Origin: Chinchilla lanigera
Lineage: Eukaryota > Chordata > Mammalia > Rodentia > Chinchillidae
DNA length: 64,000 bases
Reading direction: 5' to 3'
Assembly (NCBI RefSeq): GCF_000276665.1
Contig: NW_004955427.1
Span: 2,632,509-2,696,508 of the forward strand
Both the position numbers and the translations under genes were made by a program. Shown here one piece after another: positions 21,595-32,761 of the stretch. The notes under the pieces are model-generated. The model did no database searches, was not told the DNA's origin, and saw only the letters and a list, made by a program, of their open reading frames with translations. Each line of letters starts with the position of its first letter. Positions within the stretch are counted from its first letter, which is position 1.

Positions 21595-22520
21595 AAGGCT
21601 GACACTCCTGGGGTAGCTGCTGTGACTCCATATTTGTAGTGGATTGATAACTGGTGGTCAACTGATAACCCCCAGCTGAACCGAGTAAGCGTGGTGCTGG
21701 CTGTGGCAGGCTCACCTGGGGATTGTTGCCAGCAGCATAAGAGGCAGAACTGGAGGAGGCGGCTGTTGGGAGCTGAGAAAGGCTGTTGGGAGCTGGTAGA
21801 AGCTGTAAGAAGCTGTTCTCTTGGAGGAGCTTATCATGCTGGCTTTCCTGATGAACTCGGCTGTTTTCATCTCCCAAGGAGCTTGGGACCTTGTTGGCAC
21901 TGAGAATGGCTTCGCTTCACTTTGGGGGAGCTCTGGTCCTCACTCTGAGCATCACTTCCTGGCTCTGGTGGGGAAGATGGTGCACTGCCGGTCTCCTGGA
22001 GAAGCTTGTTGCATTGGCTTCCCTGATGGGAACTCAGCCATCTTGATCATGGAAGGAGCTCAAGACCTCACTGTTGCTGAGGATGGTGTGATACTTTTCA
22101 GGGGAGCTCTGGTTCTTACTCTGAGCGTGTCTTTCTGGTTCCAGTGCAGATCCCTCAGCCTGCTAGCACAGATCCTTCATCCCACTGGCACAGACTTTTT
22201 AGGTTCCACCACTGACCTTTGGGCCTTCCCAGCACAGATCCATGAAACAGGCCTGCATGAGATATTGTTATGGGCTCTACATCTGCAGGTGGACTCATGG
22301 GAGACATTGTTATGGACTCTGGGTCTTTGGCTGGATTCATGCAGGACATTATTGCAGAATCCGGGCCCTCAGCTGGATCCCTTGGTCTTAGTGTGTGGAC
22401 AGATTTCCCACACTCTCTTGTATATCATTCTTTGGGTGACTATTATAAATAATCTTATAAAATATGTGTCCTGTATTATATTGTTCCCCTTGCAAAATAT
22501 CCCCCCAACCATAACAAAAA
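21595..22520. repeat. unclassified long repeat, copy 2
   Basis: Longer homologue of 19226-19880 in the same orientation, about 2.4 kb away. It contains internal sub-repeats: GGAGCTC...GACCTCACTGTTGCTGAGGA-type modules recur (about 21880, 22050), and so do GGACTCATGGGAGACATTGT / GGATTCATGCAGGACATTAT modules (22290-22350). These explain its 293-codon open frame (21821-22702), which is low in stops because of modular repetition. No known protein family seen. Confidence 0.75.
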
Positions 22521-22579
22521 TAAAAGCTAAAGAAGCTGGTATCTGGTGCAGTGATGCCAACATCAACAGATGCCACCTG

Positions 22580-22812
22580 CTTAAGCAAGATGGAACTCAT
22601 CCACTGCCAAACCTCCTGCTTTCTTTGCTTTTGTTCCATCCTAGTCTCCAGCCTATTGGTGTTACCAACGTTCAAGGAAGGGCTCTCCCTTCAGTTTGCT
22701 GACCCACATACCACTGTCTCTGGAGAAATCCCATGGACACATCCAGAAGTATGTTTTATTAATTTCCTAGCATCTCTCAGTACAATCAAGTTGACAACCA
22801 AAATACACCAGC
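22580..22812 (-). mobile_element. LTR fragment, antisense
   Basis: CCACATACCACTGTCTCTGG, ACACATCCAGAAGTATGTTT, then CTAGCATCTCTCAGTACAAT and CAAGTTGACAACCAAAATA. This is the beginning of a rodent MaLR-type LTR read in antisense (the GTCAAGTTGACAATCAA ending is typical). Confidence 0.5.
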
Positions 22813-22829
22813 ACACAGGTTCTGAGTTC

Positions 22830-23580
22830 AAATTCTTTAATATATATACCATATATATCTTTCTGTCCCTGGTTTTTATTACTTAGAAAATGTTTACCTG
22901 TTTTACCCATGTTGACACAATTGTCAGTTTTCTTCTTCTTTTCTACAGCTAAATAATATTCCCTTGTATATATGTGTGTTTATTCATCCAGTGATGAGCA
23001 GTTAGGTTGATTCCTTAGCTACTGTAAACATTGCTGCAATTAACATTGGAGTTCAGATATCTCTTCAAGATTCCAATTTCAAGTTCTTTGTGTATTCATA
23101 AATGGTATTTATTGATCATATTGTAGTTCTATTTGAGTTTTTTGAGGACCCTCCATATTGTTTTCTATGATATATGTGCCAGTTTGCAATCCCACAGAAT
23201 ATAAGGGTTTCCTTCTGCACATTTTTTCCAATACTTGTTATCCTTTGCCTTTTTGATAATAGCCATCTTACCAGGTATAAGTTGATAACTTATTGTCATT
23301 TTGACTTGTCTTCCTCTAATCATTAGTGATGCTGGGTGTATTTTCTATGCCTGTTTGCTATTTCTAAGTCCTCTTTGAAACAACGTCTACTAGGTCGTTT
23401 GCTCATTTTCAATCAGGTTATTTCACCATTGTGTTTTGTTCCTTATGTATTTTGGACATTAGCACCCTATCAGTTTGCAAATATTTTCCCCTATGACATA
23501 TGCTGCCTTTTAATTTTGTTGTTGAGTGAAAAAAAAATCTAATGTACTTTTCTTGTGTAATCCTTTTGTTCAGAGCTGTT
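22830..23580 (-). mobile_element. L1 3'-end fragment (late ORF2), antisense
   Basis: Antisense late ORF2 landmarks in the usual order: TTCTACAGCTAAATAATATT, CCTTAGCTACTGTAAACATT then GCTGCAATTAACATTGG, GTGCCAGTTTGCAATCCCAC, GATAATAGCCATCTTACCAG, and GGACATTAGCACCCTATCAG. An older L1 subfamily than the pair at 2.9-12.3 kb. Confidence 0.85.
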
Positions 23581-23904
23581 AATGCCTGAGTTGGTAATTG
23601 ACTCCCCCTCAGTTTCTAGTGATTTGCTGGTTTAAACCTACACTGAATTATCCAGCCCCTGAATTTCATTTTTATTAGAAACACCAAGTGAGGATCCTTG
23701 TGTTTCCTACTCTAAAAAAACATCCTGTTTGCTCTCTAGGAAGAACTGCTACTCTGAAGTTTTTCCCTTTATGGTCATTCTGGGAATTCCTCTTGTTTAT
23801 CTCCTTGGTGAAATTTTCTGTTTCCTGAATGTTTTAGCTCTTATTTTTCCCACCTTAATTTGAAGAAGCACATACTCTAGTAAATTCATGAGAAAAGGGA
23901 TGTT

Positions 23905-23982
23905 GGGAACGAAATATTTGGAGGACAGAAAGAAAGGGAAAGGAGGGGAAGAGAAAGGAAGGGAGACCAGGGAGAGGAGAAC
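23905..23982. repeat. polypurine (GA-rich) tract
   Basis: Almost pure A/G on the plus strand (GGAAAGGAGGGGAAGAGAAA). Simple-sequence type. Confidence 0.8.
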
Positions 23983-24029
23983 TGACTTCTTATCTCTCAG
24001 CCTGTTTGTTCTGTTCAGGCCTTCAACAC

Positions 24030-24235
24030 ATTGGATGAATCCCATCTACCTTGAGAACAGCAATCTACTTTTCTTGGTCTGTCATTTCCAAGGTTAATCA
24101 CATGTAGACACACCCAGAATGTCTGACTAAGTATCTGGGCAGCCCGAAGCCCAGTGAAATTGACACATAATTTAACCATTATAATCCCTGTGCCATGGTA
24201 GGTCTCCAGCCTCAGCTTCATATTACAAATTCCCC
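24030..24235 (-). mobile_element. MaLR LTR fragment, antisense
   Basis: Contains AGACACACCCAGAATGTCTG, AGTATCTGGGCAGCCC, GAAGCCCAGTGAAATTGACA and CATAATTTAACCATTATAAT, the antisense 5' end of MLT1/MST-type LTRs. Confidence 0.5.
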
Positions 24236-24484
24236 AGGGTGATGCTCTCTGCTTAGTGCCGCCTGCAGTTACTCCTGTTTTGTCTCTTCAGCACTTTTGT
24301 CTGGTTGTTTTGGGAGAAAGATGCAGTTTCAGTCTTCTGGCTTTTGCAAGGACAATTCCAGCACCCCCCACACAAGGTACCTTTTGGCTCTCAGATCAAC
24401 GTCAGTCTTTCATGTCATCTCATCTGAGTATATTTGGGAGCCATTTGATTTTGGTTTTGTTCATCTGTCTCATTCAAAAGCAAT

Positions 24485-24566
24485 TTTTTTCCAGAACCGG
24501 GAATCGAACTCACGACCTCATGCTTGCCAGGCAGGCGCTGTGCCGCTGAGCTAAATCCCCAGCCCA
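24485..24566 (-). mobile_element. ID-like SINE
   Basis: Reverse complement of the ID consensus of this genome: tail T-run at 24485, CCGGGAATCGAACTCACGAC (B box side), TTGCCAGGCAGGCGCTGTGC, GAGCTAAATCCCCAGCCC at the 5' end. Close to the youngest copies. A target-site duplication is not obvious. Confidence 0.93.
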
Positions 24567-25375
24567 AAGGTATTTTTCTTTTATTCTGTTCTCTAGGGGG
24601 TTCATTCTCTTTTATTGAAATATTCATTTTTAAATACTTGTGTTTCACTTTCCCCAAATATTTTACAGTTAGAAATTAGGAGAAGCACATTTACTTACCA
24701 GTTCAGTGTGTCAGATTTCAAACACCTCTAAGATGGCATCTGGACAGGTATCACTGATCCAGGAGAACAGAAAATACTGGAAGCATTAGTTTAACTATTG
24801 CTTAATTCAACATATTGTATCCATGTGGGCATGTTGATATTTTGTGTCCCCACAAATGCAATTTTCTCTTGGCTTCAAATACCCAGTAGGCATTCTTGTG
24901 AACATTAAAAACAAGTTGTGTCACATTTCCCTCAAATTTACAATAGGAAAAAAAAAAAAACAAGAACAAAACTGTTTTAATAATGAAATTATGATTTTAA
25001 TCTCTGCAATAAACTGGCCTTGGAAAGAACACCCTAATTCACTTGGAACTGTTCAGATTTCCCATAATTTGATGGAATAGCTTTTCTTTTCAGTGTGATT
25101 CACTACAGCTGGGGTGAAAGAAACCTCTAGACTTGACTGTATGGTGGAAATAACAGGGAGGGAAACATACTTTGTGCTTTGACTCAGTTTTTTTTTGCTA
25201 AGCACATGAAGAAAAATATTTAGTTTCTATTTTTTAAATACTTATACCCTTAAAAATTCCACATTTTTAAAAGTTTGACTATTTCGTATTTAACCAGAGT
25301 TCAAACTATCTCAGGAGAACTCTTTTTTGCTTTTAAACTTGATAATTTTTTTAAACTTTATAAAAAGAGCAAATT
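24567..25375. other. unassigned stretch
   Basis: Non-repetitive as far as can be seen, apart from an A-run near 24950. Confidence 0.35.
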
Positions 25376-25389
25376 AAAACTTTTCATGG

Positions 25390-25482
25390 GGGGCTGGGGA
25401 TTTAGCTCAGCGGCAAAGCGCCTGCCTGGCAAGCGCAAGGTCGTGAGTTCGGTTCCCGGTACCGGAGAAAAACCAAAAAAAA
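25390..25482 (+). mobile_element. young ID-like SINE with perfect target-site duplication
   Basis: GGGCTGGGGATTTAGCTCAG, then CGGCAAAGCGCCTGCCTGGC, AAGCGCAAGGTCGTGAGTTC, GGTTCCCGGTACCGG and an A-rich tail. The 14-bp duplication AAAACTTTTCATGG flanks it exactly (25376-25389; 25483-25496). All CpGs are intact, suggesting a recent insertion. tRNA-gene finders may call it a tRNA-Ala pseudogene. Confidence 0.97.
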
Positions 25483-25496
25483 AAAACTTTTCATGG

Positions 25497-26224
25497 ACTG
25501 CATAAAATTAAGATACATTAAATTTTAAACAGTCATAAAAATACTCTGTTACATAAATTTACAATAGGACCTCAGGTTATATAGGACATTAACAAAGTAG
25601 AAATTTAAGTCAAAGAACAAAAATAACCTTAATATCTCAGCTCTTTACAATCTTTAGACATCAACCGTGTATCTTATTAACCTTTCTATGATATTTTAGT
25701 TAATTCATTCATTTATTTATGATTACTAACAGCCATAGAAGTTCTCTCCTCCCTGAATGAAGTTCTGCTGTCATGTAGAAAAGACAGTGCTAAAGCTAAT
25801 GATGTAGAATCTATTCTGTCTGCCTTTGTTAAGTCAATAACGGCACATCAAACTTAAATTGATGAACACACCTTCTGCTGAGTACTCCCCACCTACAGAA
25901 TGGCGTGGTCTCTGACCTCCACTCTCCACGTGATGCAGTGAAATTGACGTCACTGCTCTGAACGGACAGATTTGCGTGACTATATTAGGTGTTCATATGT
26001 TTCTGTGGGGATATTCCAATCAAGTTATATTCCATATGATGAATTTTTCTGCCATATTTTATGTATTCCAGGCAAGTTGCGGCTTTAAAATTTGAAATCA
26101 AAAATTCTATTTCAAAATTTAGGACTATCAGCATATTAATTCAACATTAAATTTAGCCCAGCTTTGATACTGGCTTCTTACAATTTTTCCCACATCTAGA
26201 GTCCATTTAGAAACTCTTGAAAGC
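25497..26224. other. non-repetitive stretch
   Basis: No transposon recognised. Holds a perfect palindromic CRE (TGACGTCA, 25945-25952) and an E-box (CACGTG, 25927-25932) close together. Confidence 0.4.
25927..25952. promoter_or_regulatory. possible CREB site next to an E-box
   Basis: CACGTG and TGACGTCA occur 12 bases apart in non-repetitive DNA. Both are consensus motifs, but such short matches arise by chance and no promoter or exon is visible nearby. Confidence 0.2.
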
Positions 26225-26228
26225 ACGC

Positions 26229-26271
<43 letters not shown>
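26225..26271. repeat. (CA)n microsatellite
   Basis: More than 18 CA units, with the first few interrupted by CG. Confidence 0.97.
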
Positions 26272-26275
<4 letters not shown>

Positions 26276-26654
26276 TAATCAAGGATGAAACTCCCATCGC
26301 TCCTCTTTTACTGACCTAATTCTTTCCAAGGGCACAGCTGGGCCTGGAATGGGTCCTTTTTATAGTTTTCTCAAAAGCATGTGACTAATAGATTTCATGG
26401 GTTTAATTAAAGGCTTTTTGTGTGGAGTGTGTATAGTGAGGACCTTGTGTGCTTCCAAGATCACATGTCTCAACCATGACACTGTAAATTATTAATGTCT
26501 TACTCTAAAATCAAGTTCACTAAATCAGATCAAGGGAGTAGTTGGAGTAAAGGAAGAGGAAGAGAAGGAAGTTAAAAATTTTGAATTAACATTCTGCCAT
26601 AAAGCGATACCACTGGAATATCAACTCAGGTCAATACACAGCCTCCCCTTCCAG
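26272..26654. other. non-repetitive stretch
   Basis: Nothing recognised. Confidence 0.35.
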
Positions 26655-26840
26655 AACTGTCATTTTTTAAAATTGATAATCTTCAGACAATCTAGACCAA
26701 CCTCCTTGCTTTACATATGGGGAAAGGAAAACACAGTGAGAAGATATAACACACCCAGGATTATATAGCTCGTTGATTACCAACCCAGGAGAAGAACACA
26801 GGACTTCTAACTTGCTTTGAGGCCTTCTATTCTACCCTTA
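26655..26840 (+). mobile_element. MIR SINE
   Basis: Shows MIR order: CCTTGCTTTACATATGGGGA, AAACACAGTGAGAAGATATA, ACACACCCAGGATTATATAG, CAACCCAGGAGAAGAACACA and GGACTTCTAAC. Degenerate and old. Confidence 0.7.
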
Positions 26841-26989
26841 AACATACAACTAAATGTTTAAAATCAGAATTAAGTTAATTATAATGGAGCTTTTTCCAGG
26901 TTCTGTGTGGAAGTTCCTGGCCCCTGCTTGAATGCTAAGGAAACTCTTGAACCCAGATTTACTGATGGCATTATGTCTGTTATCTGGTC

Positions 26990-27125
26990 CTTTCAATAAT
27001 GTTTTGAGGAGCGTACTACTAGAATACCAGTTTTACCACTAAGGAAGGCTCAAATAATCTTTCCAGTGTTGGGTAACTTGAAAGTAATATAATCAATATT
27101 GAAGCTCGTGTCTGCTTGACATAAA
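26990..27125 (+). mobile_element. possible second MIR fragment
   Basis: CAGTTTTACCACTAAGGAAG, GCTCAAATAATCTTTCCAG and GGGTAACTTG-like order fits the MIR core; weak. Confidence 0.4.
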
Positions 27126-27759
27126 AAACCCTACCCCTCCCTTATTTCATCTTTGGCAGATACTCTCCTACAGCAGGAAAGCAACTTTTAAAGGATTCTC
27201 CTTCCAAAATTCTCATTAGATATAATCCTCCATAGCCTCAGGTAGCTAGGAATTACAAAAATACCTAAGGGAAGTTATGTCTCTAAAAGACAAACATAAA
27301 TAAAGGAAAGGGAAAGAAAATGAATGCATTTTGTAAAATTTTTAAGGGGCATCGTGGTGACAGATCATCAGTTGTTCTCAAAGAATTCATTAATAAATTC
27401 CCTTCTGAGTCAGTGATTCAACTGAAAAGCAAGAGACAATCTAGAGCAGCCATTGTAAACCAATGATTCATTGATCTGGAAATCCAGCTAATAGATGTTT
27501 AATAAAAACAATACTCTTCAGTTTAAAAGATGAAACATCTACTCCACATGCTATTGAGTAATACAGGAAACTGAGAAGACATTTTAAAATTTTTTTCTAA
27601 ACAAAGAATCTGGGTAGGTTTCTTCCTTTTCAAGGATGAAGAAAGCAATATTAACTAATGTGAAGAAAGGAGCTATTGGCTTAAGGATACCGGGTACATG
27701 TATAAATTGACATACAATAAGAACATGAAGATATTCTTAGAAGTTTTCTACAGGACTTT
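27126..27759. other. non-repetitive stretch
   Basis: Nothing recognised. Confidence 0.35.
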
Positions 27760-28020
27760 GTATTTTTAATTCTAGGAGTCTTTTGATGGAATTGTTGGGG
27801 TCTTCTATGTAATAAATCATGTTATTTGCAAATAGTGATATTCAGACTTTTCCTTCCTTATACATATCCCTTTTATTCCTTCATCTTGTCTAGTGCATCT
27901 ATCTGGCTACAGTTTGGAGTACTCCATTGAGCAGGATGGTAATAGTGGACATTCTTGTTTTACAAGGGAAGCTTGTAGTTTGTTCCCATTTACTATTATG
28001 TTGCCAGTAGGTCCTACTTT
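27760..28020 (-). mobile_element. L1 ORF2 RT-domain fragment, antisense
   Basis: Antisense of the RT palm region: TTTTGATGGAATTGTTGGGG, TTCTATGTAATAAATCATGT, TATTTGCAAATAGTGATATT (the FADD region), ATTGAGCAGGATGGTAATAG and GGACATTCTTGTTTTAC. Isolated fragment. Confidence 0.8.
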
Positions 28021-28699
28021 GTATTTTGAATGAATAAAATTTTTAAAAGAATTTTATGAAACATAAGTGGAAGTGAGTTTGAAATAGAAAGAATAATGCC
28101 TAAATTAAAATGAAATTGACTAATACAAGAACAATGCATTAAATTTAGGGGAAAATCTTGTTCTCTAACTATTTCCAATACTGTTGCCAAAAAATATATA
28201 AAGCTGAATAAAACACAAGGAAAAAAACACTTGAAGGCATCTAAGGCATTGGAGAATAAATGAGACAACTAGGAGTTGAGGGACAAAGATTTCATTGACA
28301 AGGGGGTGGTCTAACGTAAAGTCACTTTAAAACTGGATTTTCACTCAAAGACGTAGTGGTTTGGACCGCCACTCCTAGGGAGAAAGGGGCAGACTTCACT
28401 AGACTGAGGAGCAGAGACCTCAGATGCTAAAGCACAGCTCAGAGGAGGGAACAACAGGAAGGAGAACCCGGAATGCTGCAGCAGTTTGCCCTCCAGGCAT
28501 TTGCCAGCTGCCAAGCTTTTCCCATGCAGAATGAGAACTGAGAGTTGCTAGAGTGTGAAGCCAAGATTTCAGCAATCTATCGCTGCTGGAGTGATAGAAG
28601 TTGGAATCCACAGCCCGCGGAGGTGAGAGACCTGAGTGAAAACCCTAGTCTTTCAACTGAGACATAAGAAGAAGCAACTTTTAAATGAAACTCCCTATA
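28021..28699. other. unassigned stretch
   Basis: 28290-28640 is richer in GC than its surroundings. No protein or repeat recognised. Confidence 0.3.
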
Positions 28700-29560
28700 C
28701 AGTTAAAATAAAAATACTTTTAGCCATATAAGCTGCATAATTTACAACCTTTTTATCAACATATGGAACTTTTTTTAAAAAAGCTACAAAGCTACAAAGC
28801 AAGTCTAAACTAATTTAAAATTTTAAAATAATTTCTTTATACTATATGATAAGAGTAAAATGGAACTAGTAATCAACACCAAGAGAGGTTACAGAAATTG
28901 TACAAACACATGGAGGTTGAAAAACATACTGTGGAATGAGTCCTGTAAGAACTCAGAGGAGAAACTTAAGAATTCCTTTAATCAAACAAAAATGGAAATA
29001 CAGCATACCAAAATGTGTGTTATACAACAAAAACAATACTAAAAGGAAAACTTAGAGCAATGGATTCCTATATAAAAATATACATTTCAAATAAATAACC
29101 TAATAATGCATCTCATGGTCTTAGAAAACAAGAGCAAACCAAATCCAAAATCGATAGAAGGAAAGAAATTGTAAGGATCAATGCAAAAATTAACTAAGTA
29201 GAAACTAAAATAACAGTATAAAGGATCAGTGACACTAACAGTTGTTTGAAAAAGGTAAACAAAGTTGACAAACATTTAACTAAATGAACAAAAGAAAGAA
29301 AGAAGACTCAAGTAAATAAAATCAGAGTTGAAAATAAAACATTAAAGTACGCACTACTAAAATTCAAAGGATCATTTTGCAATATTTTTTAAAATTAAAA
29401 ATCAAATAGATTCATGGTAAGAATAAATTGGAATCTAGAAAAAATAGAAAACTTTTGCACATGTATGACCTACCAAATTGAATCAAAAGGACATAAAAAT
29501 AAAGTCTAAATCAATCAATTGCAAGTAATGAAATTGAAACAGTAAAAAAAAAACAAACCA

Positions 29561-29660
29561 GGGGCTGGGGATACAGCTCTGCGGCACAAGTGCTTGCCTG
29601 GAAGCTGCAGGGTCCTGAGTTTGATTCCCCGGACCAAAACAAGAAGAAAAAAAAAAAAAA
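29561..29660 (+). mobile_element. ID-like SINE, older
   Basis: GGGGCTGGGGATACAGCTCT, GCACAAGTGCTTGCCTGGAA, CTGAGTTTGATTCCCCGGAC, then an A-rich tail. More diverged than the young copies. Inserted into the L1 ORF2. Confidence 0.9.
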
Positions 29661-30469
29661 AAGCAGGAGGCTCCCAACGAACAAATGCCCAGGAATGGAA
29701 GACTTCAATGCTGAATTTTATCAGACCTTAAGAACTATCACCAATGCTTTTCAAACTATTCCATAAACTATAAGGAGAATGGATTGGTCCAAATTTATTC
29801 TATGAAACCAGGATATCCTACTACCAAAATCTGACAAGGACACAACAAAAAAGAAAACAATAGATCAATGTCCAGGATGAACATAGATGTAAAAATCCTC
29901 AAGAAATACTTGCAAATCAAGTTCAACAGCATGTTAGAAAGATTGTATGCCATGATCAAGTTGGCCTTATTCCAGAAATGCAGGGTGGTATAGTTTATTG
30001 ACAGGTAAATTAACAAACAACACAGCATGTAAATTGGGTCAGATAAAAATCATAGATCACCTCAATATATGTAGTAATTTTTTTGATAAAATTCAATGTT
30101 GTTTCATGACAAAAGCCCTGAATAAATTCGGTAGAAGAAGTTCATATCTCAACTTAGTAAAGGCCATATTCAACAAACCCATAGCCAATACTATAATAAA
30201 TGGACAAAGCTGAAAGCTTCTCTTGGAAAAAGAGAAAGATATTCATTCTCACCACTTTCATGGTACTACAAATTCTAGCCAGAGTAATGAGGCAAGAGAA
30301 AGAAATAAAAGGCATAAAAATAGAAAAGGAGGAGTTTCAATTATTCCTGCTTACAGATGATATTATTCTATACACAGGAAATCTTAAGGACTCCAAAAAA
30401 AGACTTAGAATTGATGGACAAATTCAACCTAGTAGCAGAATGCAAAAATCAACATACAAAGATCAATGG

Positions 30470-30470
<1 letters not shown>

Positions 30471-30500
<30 letters not shown>

Positions 30501-30574
30501 GTGCTGGGAATGGAACTCATGACCTTGCACTTGCCAGGCAGGTACTTATGCCACTGAGCTATATCCCCAGTCAC
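30471..30574 (-). mobile_element. ID-like SINE, antisense, long poly(A)
   Basis: A T-run of nearly 30 bases (from about 30473) followed by GCTGGGAATGGAACTCATGA, CCTTGCACTTGCCAGGCAGG and GAGCTATATCCCCAGTC. An imperfect target-site duplication (TCAATGGCATTT / TCAGTGGTATTT) flanks it. Confidence 0.9.
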
Positions 30575-30654
30575 AGTCAGTGGTATTTCTATAAACAATA
30601 ATGAGCTCACTGAGAAAGAAATCAAGAAAATAATCTTATTCACAATAGCCAGAA

Positions 30655-30699
30655 ATACATGCACACATACATATATATGTACATACATACATACATAAC
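30655..30699. repeat. (CATA)n simple repeat
   Basis: ACATACATATATATGTACAT units inside the L1. Confidence 0.85.
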
Positions 30700-31221
30700 T
30701 TGGAATAAATTTAAGGAAGTGAAAGAACATTACAATGAAAGTCACAAAACAATGAAGAAAGAAACTGCAGAAGACACTAGATATTGGAAAAGCCTACCAG
30801 GTTCATATGTTTGGATTATTACAATTTTTAAATGACCATACTACACAAAATGATCTATAGATTCAGTTCAATCCCCATCAACATACCACCGGCATTCCTC
30901 TAAGAACTAGAGCAAATGATCCTAAAATTCATAGGGAAGCACAAAATATCCTGAATACCCAAGAAAATCCTGAGCAAAGAGTGCTCTGCTGGAGGCATCA
31001 CAACGCCCAATTTCAAAACATATCACAAAACCATGGTACCAAAAATAGAAGAGTATGAGAGTAAAAATAGACCTGTAGACCAATGGAACGGAACAGAGGA
31101 CCCACAAATGAATCCACAAAGGTCGTAGATCATAACCAAGTAGGCTTCATCTCAGGGATGTAATGACAGCTCTACACATGCAAATCAATAGATGTAATTC
31201 ATCACATGAACAGAAGCAAGG

Positions 31222-32761
31222 CCAAGGCTCCCTCACCCTGCGCCTCAGAGCGCCCTGCAGACTGGATGCAGCGTGAGCACCACTGCTGACTCCCGTGGTG
31301 CGGGGCTTTCCGAGACTGCCGCCGTGCCCCAGTGGGCTGGCATTACACAAAAAAGATGTCACTATATGATGACCTGGGAGGGGAAGCCAGTGACTGAAAA
31401 GCAGAAGGCTGGTCTAAAAACCTTACGCTACTGCAGTCTCCGCTTCAGGGGAAGAAGGCAGCTATCAGTGAGGCAAAGAGCCAAAGGACAAAATAAAGTG
31501 CCGTTCTTGCTCCAGTCATTGACTGAAAAGGAGGCGGATCTGCAGATGGCCGACAGATTGTGGACACACACCACATGCTGCGGCAGGCCTGAAGGACCCT
31601 GTTGCCAGTGGGTTTTCTGCAGGAGAAATTCTTACTCCTTTAGCTGATATGATCCTGTGTTTCCTAATGCGTAGAGAAAGTCGTGAAGCGCCTGAGAGAG
31701 GAACGACAGAGACAGCGGGAGCTGGAGAGACAGAAGGAAGTAGAAGAAAGGGAAAAGAGGCGTAAAGACAGACATGAAGCTAGTGGGACTGCAAGGTGAC
31801 CAGATCCAGATTCTAACGGAGATGAAGATTATGAGCCGGAGAGGAGAAAAAGCAATATGGTAGGAGCTGCTATCGCACCACCTACTTCTCTTGTAAAGAA
31901 AGAGAGTTACCCCGAGACTTTCCCTATGAAGAGGACTCAAGAGCTCGACCACAGTCTTCCAAAGCTGCTTTTCCTCCCCAGTATAAGAGGAGCAAGATAG
32001 GCCAAGCTCTCCACCTGACCCCGGAAATTCCTTCGTTGCTAACGTGGGTGGCATAGTAGCACCTAAGATCATGCAGAAGTACGGCTTCCAGGAAGGCCAG
32101 GGTCTGGGGAAGCACGAGCAGGGGCTGAGCACCGCGCTGTCGGTGCAGAAGACCTGCAAAGGGGGCGGCAAGGTCATCGAGGGTGATGCCACCGAGAAGG
32201 GTGAGTCTTAAGATGCACCAAAGAAGTCGGATTCAAATCCATTAACTGAAATACTGAACATCCCACTGAAGTGGTCCTACTGAGGGACACGGCTGGTGCA
32301 GAAGTCGATGACCACTTGGCCACTGAAATTAAGGAAAAATTGTGAAAAATATGGCAAAACTGGCAAATGTGTGATATCTGAAATTCCTGGCACCCCTGAT
32401 GATGAAGCGGTATATATATTTTTAGAATCTGAGAGTTGAATCAGCAATTAAAGCTGTTGTTGATCTGAATGGGGGGTATTTTGGTGTATGGGTGGTCAAA
32501 GCATGTTTCTACAATTTGGATAAATTCAGGGTCTTGGATGTGGCAGAACAAGTTTGATTTTAAGAACTGGAATCATCTCGAAGATCTTTAAATGAGGTGT
32601 GGACTGAGCAAAGGAAATGATCCTTAAAAGATCTATGTTCTGAGCAGAGATGGGAAAAGCTGGTGAGTACTGGGACTGCTGGAGGGACTTCTGATATATA
32701 TGTTGATTGATCCCTTTTTTATTTTATGATTTTTAAATACAGTATAAAAATCCTTTAAAAA
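31222..32761 (+). pseudogene. RBM17: RBM17 (SPF45) processed pseudogene
   Basis: The parent encodes splicing factor SPF45 (G-patch and UHM/RRM domains; about 401 residues). The copy has a 5' UTR (31222-31355), an ATG at 31356 reading MSLYDDLGGEASD and then a premature TGA (31395), whereas the parent continues. Recognised blocks: KKAAISEAKSQRTK-like (about 31450), VVKRLREERQRQRELERQKE (about 31674-31735), EEREKRRKDRHEAS, a proline/arginine linker, the G-patch KYGFQEGQGLGKHEQGLSTA (32079-32138), DSNPLTEIL (about 32230), and the UHM end AIKAVVDLNG, FGV, VVKACFYNLDKFRVLDVAEQ with stop at 32555-32557. The span of 1,202 bases nearly equals the intron-less coding length. A short A-run and the 10-bp direct repeat AGAAGCAAGG (31212-31221 and 32762-32771) mark L1-mediated retroposition into the L1 above. 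Frameshifts and stops exclude function. Confidence 0.93.

Larger units (their letters stand above)
28700..31115 (+). mobile_element. L1 ORF2 fragment, degenerate, with two SINE insertions
   Basis: Plus-strand ORF2: NTWRLKNIL-W-type block (about 28905), the region before RT (29300-29550), DFNAEFYQTL-like (about 29705), LLPKSDKDTTKK-like (about 29820), VCHDQVGLIPEMQGG-like (about 29950), DHLNICSNFFDKIQ (about 30060), LTDDIILYTGN, where the FADD motif is replaced (about 30350), then IPIHIPPAFL-like (about 30880). Interrupted by ID SINEs at 29561 and 30471. It stops where the next L1 starts with an earlier ORF2 region. Confidence 0.82.

Noticed and set aside
21821..22702. 293-codon open frame, the longest in the window
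   Set aside because: It lies in the modular unnamed repeat (copy 2) and runs on into a separate LTR fragment. The homologous copy at 19226 does not keep the same frame, and the translation is low in charged residues with no family features.
25390..25482. tRNA-like sequence with A and B boxes
   Set aside because: It is an ID-like SINE with A tail and target-site duplication; the same holds for the other copies, so no genuine tRNA gene is called.
31632..32192. 186-codon frame on the minus strand
   Set aside because: Antisense shadow of the RBM17 pseudogene.
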